From: Candidatus Bipolaricaulota bacterium
Lineage (GTDB): Bacteria; Bipolaricaulota; Bipolaricaulia; UBA7950; UBA9294
Direction of reading: 5' to 3'
Assembly: GCA_021159105.1 (NCBI GenBank)
Contig: JAGGSM010000296.1
Span: forward strand, 1 to 10,754
DNA: 10,754 nucleotides
Below, piece after piece: positions 6,865-10,754 of the stretch. The translations under genes and the position numbers were made by a program. Below the pieces are notes generated by a model. The model saw only the letters and a program-made list of their open reading frames with translations, did not search any database and was not told the origin of the DNA. Every line of letters begins with the position of its first letter. Position 1 is the first letter of the stretch.

Positions 6865-6938
6865 TGGAGACGAGCGGGTTCGAACCGCCAACCTCCCGCG
6901 TGCAAGGCGGGCGCTCTCCCAATTAGAGCTACGTCCCC
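6865..6938 (-). tRNA. tRNA-Ala (anticodon UGC)
   Basis: A full cloverleaf can be drawn. The acceptor stem is GGGGACG with CGTCTCC (one G-T pair) and discriminator A. The D stem is GCTC/GAGC. The anticodon stem is CCCGC/GCGGG around CTTGCAC, giving anticodon TGC. The T stem is GGCGG/CCGCT around TTCGAAC. CCA is not encoded (CAG follows the discriminator). The D-loop has nine bases and starts with T rather than the usual A14, as if one T had been inserted. The tRNA is otherwise canonical. Confidence 0.93.
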
Positions 6939-6949
6939 GGTATGTGCGT

Positions 6950-6979
6950 ATTATATCCTCGGTATGGTCCCTCTGCCAG
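6950..6979 (-). promoter_or_regulatory. Promoter of the tRNA-Ala gene
   Basis: On the minus strand a perfect -10 TATAAT (6955-6950) lies 18 nt from CTGGCA (6979-6974), a 4/6 match to TTGACA. Transcription would start a few bases before the tRNA 5' end at 6938. Confidence 0.7.
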
Positions 6980-7113
6980 ACCTAGGGAACGTTGAGCGTG
7001 GAGTTCGGGACTGAAAAGGTTCCTCGGGCAGAGATTGCGAAAGACGCCAAAAGGGTGTTCTTCCGGATCCGTCTGGTTCTTCGTTCGAGGCAATCGCGAC
7101 CGCGCTTTGTTGG

Positions 7114-7473
7114 CTAGAGGTATACGTAGTAACAGACGTGCCAAGCGGTGTTCAGCGTCCAGCTGAGAGCCAGTGATAGGTTGAGGACGCCGGCGATGTT
7201 CTTTCCTTTGAGAAGGATGTACATAGGACCGACCAGGCCGAGAATTCTCAACGAGACGAGAAGCCCCAGATCAACGTTCTTGTCCTTCAACCACGGAAGG
7301 TAGAACGCTCCCTGAATCGCGTACCCCAGGAGATAGAGGAAGATGAAGACGCGTGGGTCAAGGCCATGCTTATGCGCAAGCGCATTTACTCGATTAACCC
7401 ATCTTAGGACGCCATGCTTGAAGAACCCGCCCACTCTTGCACCGACCACATTCACTGTTCGTTTGCCACCCAT
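7114..7473 (-). CDS. Small integral membrane protein, unknown function
   Basis: The 119-residue frame has three likely membrane segments: FIFLYLLGYAIQGAFYLPWL (about 44-63), LGLLVSLRILGLVGPMYILL (about 69-88) and a third from about 93 to the C-terminus, which ends in aromatic residues (HVCYYVYL). The N-terminal ~40 residues are basic and polar. The stretch HGLDPRVFIFLYLLGY followed by LLKGKNIAG resembles a widespread group of short uncharacterised bacterial membrane proteins; this is a resemblance, not an assignment. The ATG at 7473 has no good ribosome site. Upstream in the same frame a TTG at 7512 has a perfect AAGGAGGT at 7 nt spacing, but a TAG at 7482-7480 interrupts. The real start, or translational coupling to that mini-ORF, is open. 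Confidence 0.65.
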   Translation of the reverse strand: MGGKRTVNVVGARVGGFFKHGVLRWVNRVNALAHKHGLDPRVFIFLYLLGYAIQGAFYLPWLKDKNVDLGLLVSLRILGLVGPMYILLKGKNIAGVLNLSLALSWTLNTAWHVCYYVYL

Positions 7474-7479
7474 TGCTAT

Positions 7480-7512
7480 CTATGGATCTAGCCGACCTAA
7501 ACGACTACACAA
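7480..7512 (-). CDS. Possible 10-codon leader ORF, or interrupted original start
   Basis: TTG at 7512 follows AAGGAGGT (7527-7520) by 7 nt, the same arrangement as the aap TTG starts. It encodes MCSRLGRLDP and then TAG at 7482-7480. The frame resumes two codons later at the ATG of the membrane protein. Either this is a leader peptide that hands ribosomes to the next ATG, or a nonsense mutation has cut off the original N-terminus. Confidence 0.4.
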   Translation of the reverse strand: MCSRLGRLDP

Positions 7513-7527
7513 GTATGTTACCTCCTT

Positions 7528-7631
7528 CTTGGCCAGCTTGCAACAACAGGTGTCTCCTTCGCATGCCCCTGCCGCAGGCTTTTCCCCTGCTTGCCGGGCC
7601 CTGCGCTGTTAATGGACTTACCCCGCCCCAA
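7528..7631. other. GC-rich spacer between divergent genes
   Basis: No gene is supported here. There is a short CCTG-CCG-CAGG hairpin followed by C and four T (about 7566-7580), too weak to call a terminator, and then GC-rich sequence leading into repeat copy 2. No clear promoter for the DMT gene is visible. Confidence 0.3.
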
Positions 7632-7730
7632 GCAAGCGGTGTATCAAGAGCTTTGTGAGGAGCAGGCTGCAAGGGGGCGGGGAGTCTCAACCCATGATGG
7701 GGAATGAACCACTGCAGGGGCTTGAGAGGT
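7632..7730 (+). repeat. Structured intergenic repeat, copy 2 (before DMT gene)
   Basis: It shares GCAAGCGG, GTGTATCAAGA, GCTTTGTGAGGAGC, CAAGGGGGCGGGG and CTGCAGGGGCTTGAG in the same order as the other copies. About 18 extra nt (ACCCATGATGGGGAATGA region) sit before the tail. The GCTT-TGTGAG-GAGC hairpin keeps its pairing (one G-T wobble). It ends 34 nt before the DMT start codon, in sense orientation. Confidence 0.65.
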
Positions 7731-7764
7731 CAAACGCGCTGTCTTCTGGTATCATCACCTCCTC

Positions 7765-8703
7765 ATGTCAATCCACGCGCACAGCCATGACAAGGAATCC
7801 TTCCTGCCAGTAGGGGAGGCGCTCATCTCTGCCGTCATCTGGGCATCATCGTTTGTCGGTGTGAAGATGGTCCTCGCCTACACAGGGCCGCTCAGCGCCG
7901 GAGGACTGCGCTACTTCATAGCCTTCCTGCTCAGCATCCCACTACTTGCAATGAAGCGGCGATCGGGAGCGCGCGTTTCGCTTCCCCCGCTTACAAGAAA
8001 CGAATGGCTCCAACTGGCGATCATGGGAATATTCCAGTATACGATTGCCAATGCGGCTCTATTCTTCGCACTCAAGACGGTCTCAGCGACCAGCGGATCA
8101 CTGGCTCTTTCCCTCGTGCCGATACCTGTAGTGATCATCAGCGCCATCTTCCTGCGCGAACGGCCGCGAGGCCTGCAGCTCATCGGTGTTCTGGTCGCTG
8201 TCGGAGGTAGCCTCCTCTTCTTCTCACCGGGCATCGATGCGCAGCGGCCGATCGCGCTTGGCGCCCTCGGGGTTTCAGTGGTTAGCTTCTCGATCTTTCC
8301 GATTCTCGCTCGCAGGTTCGCGCGCGACCGCTCGCTCGACAGCATCACCTTAACGAGCGTTCCACTGGGGATCGGTGGCGGCATAATGCTGGTGATTGCT
8401 CTCATCGTCGAGGGGCTCCCGCGCATGCCTCTTGCAGCGTGGGGGATAATCATGGGGCTGGCGGTCGTGAACACGCTCCTCGCTTACCTGCTGTACAACC
8501 ACTCCATGCAGCATCTGACGGCTGTGCAGGTCAATGTTCTCCTCAACCTCTCACCGATCGGAACGGCGCTCATCGCCTGGGGAGCGCTTGGAGAACGCCT
8601 CACGTCCGTGCAGATGATCGCCATGCTCCTTGTCATAATTGGTGCCGTCCTCACGCAACGGAGGACGCCACCCCAGGTGATTGACATCCTGCAGGGGGAT
8701 TGA
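7765..8703 (+). CDS. EamA/DMT-superfamily membrane transporter
   Basis: This 312-residue, roughly ten-helix protein belongs to the drug/metabolite transporter (EamA, RhaT-like) group. The first EamA repeat spans about residues 18-150: ALISAVIWASSFVGVKMVL, GGLRYFIAFLLSIPLLAMKRR, then FQYTIANAALFFALKTVSAT and LVPIPVVIISAIFLRERP. The second spans about 165-300: ALGALGVSVVSFSIFPILARRF, LAVVNTLLAYLLYNHSMQHL, LNLSPIGTALIAWGALGERL and MIAMLLVIIGAVLTQRR. Members export metabolites or amino acids; the substrate cannot be read from sequence. The ATG at 7765 has no Shine-Dalgarno; instead the anti-Shine-Dalgarno-like TCACCTCCT lies just before it. The N-terminus carries HAHSH. The last codons (LQGD, stop) lie in a short sequence shared with the structured repeat tail. 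It sits between repeat copies 2 and 3. Confidence 0.93.
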   Translation: MSIHAHSHDKESFLPVGEALISAVIWASSFVGVKMVLAYTGPLSAGGLRYFIAFLLSIPLLAMKRRSGARVSLPPLTRNEWLQLAIMGIFQYTIANAALFFALKTVSATSGSLALSLVPIPVVIISAIFLRERPRGLQLIGVLVAVGGSLLFFSPGIDAQRPIALGALGVSVVSFSIFPILARRFARDRSLDSITLTSVPLGIGGGIMLVIALIVEGLPRMPLAAWGIIMGLAVVNTLLAYLLYNHSMQHLTAVQVNVLLNLSPIGTALIAWGALGERLTSVQMIAMLLVIIGAVLTQRRTPPQVIDILQGD

Positions 8704-8714
8704 ACTGCTCCATC

Positions 8715-8795
8715 GCAAGCCCGTGGTGTATCAAGAAGCCTTGTGAGAAGCATGTCCCAATGGACGGGGGATCGCCCTGTAGGGGGATTGAGATC
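8715..8795 (+). repeat. Structured intergenic repeat, copy 3 (before nicotinamidase relic)
   Basis: It runs from GCAAGCCCGTGG through TATCAAGAAGC, GAGAAGCATGTCCCAA and ACGGGGGAT to CCCTGTAGGGGGATTGAG. It closely matches copy 1 block by block, with hairpins GTCC-CAAT-GGAC and ATC-G-CCC pairing with GGG-G-GAT around the same TGTA loop. The tail CCTGTAGGGGGATTGA also occurs, with one change, at 8688-8703, over the DMT stop codon. Confidence 0.75.
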
Positions 8796-8800
8796 CTCAA

Positions 8801-8816
8801 ATGGTGGATCCACCAT
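8801..8816. promoter_or_regulatory. Perfect 16-bp palindrome, candidate operator
   Basis: ATGGTGGATCCACCAT is identical to its own reverse complement. It lies between repeat copy 3 and the start of the nicotinamidase-like relic, a suitable place for a dimeric repressor site. As RNA it would leave almost no loop, so a DNA-binding role is likelier. Confidence 0.5.
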
Positions 8817-8841
8817 CCCTGTCGGGACCAGGGTGACCTGA

Positions 8842-9270
8842 ATGAGTTCACATAGCGCACTTCTTGTGATCGACATGCAGCGGGGGTTCTTGAGGATGGA
8901 TATCCGCTGTTCTGCGGAGAGGAGGCGCGGAGGATCATCCCTTCCGTGAAGAGGCTTGTTGAACAATCCCTCGATCGAAGGGTCCCGATCTTCTTCAGTG
9001 CGGACGCTCATGCTTCGGATGACAGAGAGTTCAGGATCTTCCCCCCGCACTGTACCAAAGGGGACAACCGAGGCGGAGATTGTCCACGAGCTTGGCGTAT
9101 ATCTGGACCGCGCTACCCTTATCGAAACGAGCTCGTACAGCGCTTTCTTCGCTACCGACTTGTACGATCTCCTGCAGAGGCTTGGCGTGAAGGAGCTGAC
9201 CGTCTGTCGTATCTGCGCCGATATTTACTTCTTGGATGCCCGTAAGATTCTGGAGCAGGCGTGTCATCAT
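8842..9270 (+). pseudogene. Isochorismatase/nicotinamidase-family hydrolase, frameshifted relic
   Basis: ATG at 8842 starts SSHSALLVIDMQRGFL, the family N-terminus with the catalytic Asp in VIDMQ. Near 8890-8898 the frame changes and continues as GYPLFCGEEARRIIPSVKR, then LVEQSLDRRVPIFFSADAHA, to CTKG. At the G-run around 9060-9063 it returns to the first frame: TTEAEIVHELGVYLDRATLI, SSYSAFFATDLYDLLQRLG, then VCRICADIYFLDARK. Reading straight through meets a stop between the two shifts. In working enzymes the last motif is like GVxTDICV with catalytic Cys; here that codon (9226-9228) is Tyr, and the usual triad Lys three residues before YSAF is Thr. Homology ends abruptly before about 9270. 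It is broken in several independent ways. Confidence 0.85.
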
Positions 9271-9271
9271 G

Positions 9272-9400
9272 GAGGTCTTCCCTTTCCGTTTCGGAGTGCT
9301 GTGCGGGATGAACAAAAAGGAGATCGAGGGAAGACCGATCGCCAAGCGAGGACGGATTCCCGGGGTGACTGTCAACTCGCGCCTGGTTCGTATCATCTAG
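9272..9400 (+). pseudogene. C-terminal remnant, probably nicotinate phosphoribosyltransferase
   Basis: In a third frame, immediately after the hydrolase relic, sequence reads EVFPFRFGVLCGMNKKEIEG, then RPIAKRGRIPG, then VTVNSRLVRII and TAG (9398-9400). The pattern FGV, EIEG-RP-AKRGRIPG and NPRL-type ending matches my memory of the C-terminal end of one nicotinate phosphoribosyltransferase subfamily. Only about 42 residues remain and no start is available. Beside a nicotinamidase-like relic it fits a lost two-step NAD salvage locus (nicotinamide to nicotinate to nicotinate mononucleotide). The DARKILEQA stretch just upstream could belong to either gene. The family call is from motif memory and needs a search. 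Confidence 0.5.
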
Positions 9401-9448
9401 CAGATTTGAGCGCTCATCGCATCGCCGCTACCATGCAGTAAGATACCA

Positions 9449-10754
9449 ATGACAACGAGTGAACGGATCGCCGACAAGCTGAAGCACCTGCCCGCCTCTC
9501 CCGGCGTCTATCTGATGAAGGACGCAAACGGGGATGTGATCTACGTAGGTAAGGCGGTCGTGCTGCGCAACCGCGTGCGATCCTATTTCCATTCGCAGAA
9601 GGGCCTGTCGCGCAAGACCAGGCGCTTGGTGCAGGAGATCGCGGATATCGAGGTGATCCAGACCGCTACCGAATCGGAGGCGTTCATCCTCGAGGAGAGC
9701 CTGATCAAGCGCCTTCAACCACACTTCAACATCCGTCTGCGCGATGACAAGCGCTACCCGTACCTGAAGATCACCAACGAACCGTTCCCTCGCCTGATGA
9801 TCGTCCGCCGACGCAAGGACGACGGTGCCCGCTACTTCGGGCCGTACACAAGCAGCAAGGCGATGCGTTCTACGATGAAACTGACGCAGAAGCTCTTCCC
9901 CATACGCACGTGCACCCTCAAGCTCCCCCTCTCCAAACCGCGCCGACCGTGTCTCGACTACCACATCGGCCGTTGCCTCGCCCCGTGCGCCAATCTGGTG
10001 AGCGAGGAGGAGTACAAGGTGGATGTCGACCAGGCAGCGATGCTCCTGGAAGGAAGGCTGACGGGGCTGTTGAAGCGGATGCGCGAGCAAATGGATCGGG
10101 CGGCGAAGGACGAGAACTTTGAGCAGGCGGCGCGCCTGCGTGACCAGCTCGTCGCGGTCACCCACGCCCTCGAACGCCAGTCGGTATCGCTATCGAAAGT
10201 AATCGACATTGACGCGATCGGGCTGACCGTTCAGGGAGAACGCGCATGTGCCGAGGTCTTTCGCATCCGCGATGGTCGCCTGAGCGGCAGGGAGACGTTT
10301 CACCTGCGCGCGCCAGACGGCTCAACAATGAGCGAGGTCCTCTCCGCGTTTCTACCCCAGTACTACACCGTGGCCACAGTGATTCCGCAGGAGGTGCTCC
10401 TGCCGCTTGATATCGAGGATGCGGCAGAGATTGAGGAGTGGCTCACATCGCTTCGCGGTCGCCGTGTTCACGTCAAGCTCCCGCAGCGCGGGGAGAAGCG
10501 CCACCTGGTGGAGATGGCAAACGAGAACGCACGCTATTCGCTCAACCGGGAGCAGAAATCGGCTACCGTGCGCAGCGAATCGAGTGAGGCGTTGAGCGAG
10601 CTCGCCGCTGCGCTATCTCTGTCGTCGTTTCCACAACGCATCGAAGCATACGACATATCAAACACTCAAGGGAAGGAATCGACCGGATCGATGGTCGTAT
10701 TCGAGGACGGCCGCCCGCGACGCGATGCCTACCGCAGGTTCAAGATCCATCTGG
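9449..10754 (+). CDS. uvrC: UvrABC system protein C, 3' partial
   Basis: ATG at 9449 opens a frame with no stop to the window end (435 residues; the family is about 600). UvrC makes both incisions in nucleotide excision repair. The GIY-YIG nuclease domain spans about 15-95: GVYLMKD, VIYVGKA, and TESEAFILEESLIK with the likely catalytic Glu77. Cys155, Cys168, Cys176 and Cys180 have C-x12-C-x7-C-x3-C spacing, as expected for the UvrC iron-sulfur cluster. The UVR helical motif (FEQAARLRDQLVAV) that contacts UvrB lies at about 224-237. The C-terminal RNase H-like nuclease begins with IEAYDISNTQGKESTGSMVV and catalytic Asp402. The C-terminal HhH domain lies beyond the window. The upstream ribosome site is weak (TAAGATACCA). 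Confidence 0.97.
   Translation, partial: MTTSERIADKLKHLPASPGVYLMKDANGDVIYVGKAVVLRNRVRSYFHSQKGLSRKTRRLVQEIADIEVIQTATESEAFILEESLIKRLQPHFNIRLRDDKRYPYLKITNEPFPRLMIVRRRKDDGARYFGPYTSSKAMRSTMKLTQKLFPIRTCTLKLPLSKPRRPCLDYHIGRCLAPCANLVSEEEYKVDVDQAAMLLEGRLTGLLKRMREQMDRAAKDENFEQAARLRDQLVAVTHALERQSVSLSKVIDIDAIGLTVQGERACAEVFRIRDGRLSGRETFHLRAPDGSTMSEVLSAFLPQYYTVATVIPQEVLLPLDIEDAAEIEEWLTSLRGRRVHVKLPQRGEKRHLVEMANENARYSLNREQKSATVRSESSEALSELAAALSLSSFPQRIEAYDISNTQGKESTGSMVVFEDGRPRRDAYRRFKIHL

Noticed and set aside
7632..8795. Composite transposon: DMT gene flanked by direct repeat copies 2 and 3
   Set aside because: There is no transposase, no visible target duplication at the outer edges, and a third copy stands alone before aapJ.
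5956..8795. CRISPR array
   Set aside because: Copies are more than 800 nt apart, imperfect and in both orientations, with a transporter gene between two of them.
8715..8795. Right end or guide-RNA remnant of an IS200/IS605 (TnpB) element
   Set aside because: ATCAAGAAGC and the GC-rich tail are loosely reminiscent of such ends, but there is no TnpA/TnpB coding remnant nearby; kept only as an untested alternative.
8484..9050. 188-residue minus-strand open frame
   Set aside because: It lies opposite the DMT gene, repeat copy 3 and the hydrolase relic and shows no recognisable features.
9428..10165. 245-residue minus-strand open frame opposite uvrC
   Set aside because: uvrC is unmistakable on the plus strand; the antisense frame is a codon-bias shadow with no motifs.

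Overview
The window is bacterial chromosome. It shows Shine-Dalgarno-led genes, a uvrC gene, and a tRNA-Ala gene without an encoded CCA end. No taxonomic marker is present. Moderately GC-rich sequence, frequent TTG starts and several decaying genes would fit an uncultivated or thermophilic lineage (Bipolaricaulota/Acetothermia-like is a guess), but this cannot be settled from the sequence alone.

Layout, left to right. (1) Positions 1-494 (+) hold the 3' end of a DUF1573-rhodanese fusion whose rhodanese active-site Cys is Asp. (2) Positions 518-1183 (-) are a mercuric-reductase-like flavoprotein reduced to a pseudogene by two large internal deletions and one stop. (3) Positions 1261-1479 (-) encode a small exported or membrane-anchored protein. 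(4) Positions 1693-5940 (-) are a complete four-gene general amino acid ABC transporter operon (aapJ, aapQ, aapM, aapP), with a 13-bp hairpin between aapJ and aapQ and a candidate promoter near 6133-6162. (5) Positions 6393-6830 (-) are the C-terminal half of a nitrilase-family amidohydrolase without its catalytic Cys, directly downstream of a tRNA-Ala(UGC) gene at 6865-6938 that has a good promoter. (6) Positions 7114-7473 (-) encode a small membrane protein preceded by an in-frame Shine-Dalgarno/TTG mini-ORF. (7) Positions 7765-8703 (+) encode an EamA/DMT-family transporter. (8) Positions 8842-9400 (+) are relics of an isochorismatase/nicotinamidase-type hydrolase and, probably, nicotinate phosphoribosyltransferase, which together suggest a decayed NAD-salvage locus. 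(9) From 9449 to the window end (+) is uvrC, missing only its 3' part.

The most unusual signal is a structured intergenic repeat of about 80-100 nt. It occurs three times (5956-6036 minus, 7632-7730 plus, 8715-8795 plus), each time in the sense orientation and just upstream of a gene: aapJ, the DMT transporter, and the nicotinamidase-like relic. Short hairpins appear conserved, partly with compensating changes, and a C-run can pair with a G-run on either side. This could be a cis-regulatory RNA family or a small non-autonomous mobile repeat. A second theme is decay: four loci belong to cysteine-dependent enzyme families and each has lost the catalytic cysteine, while the transporters and uvrC are intact.
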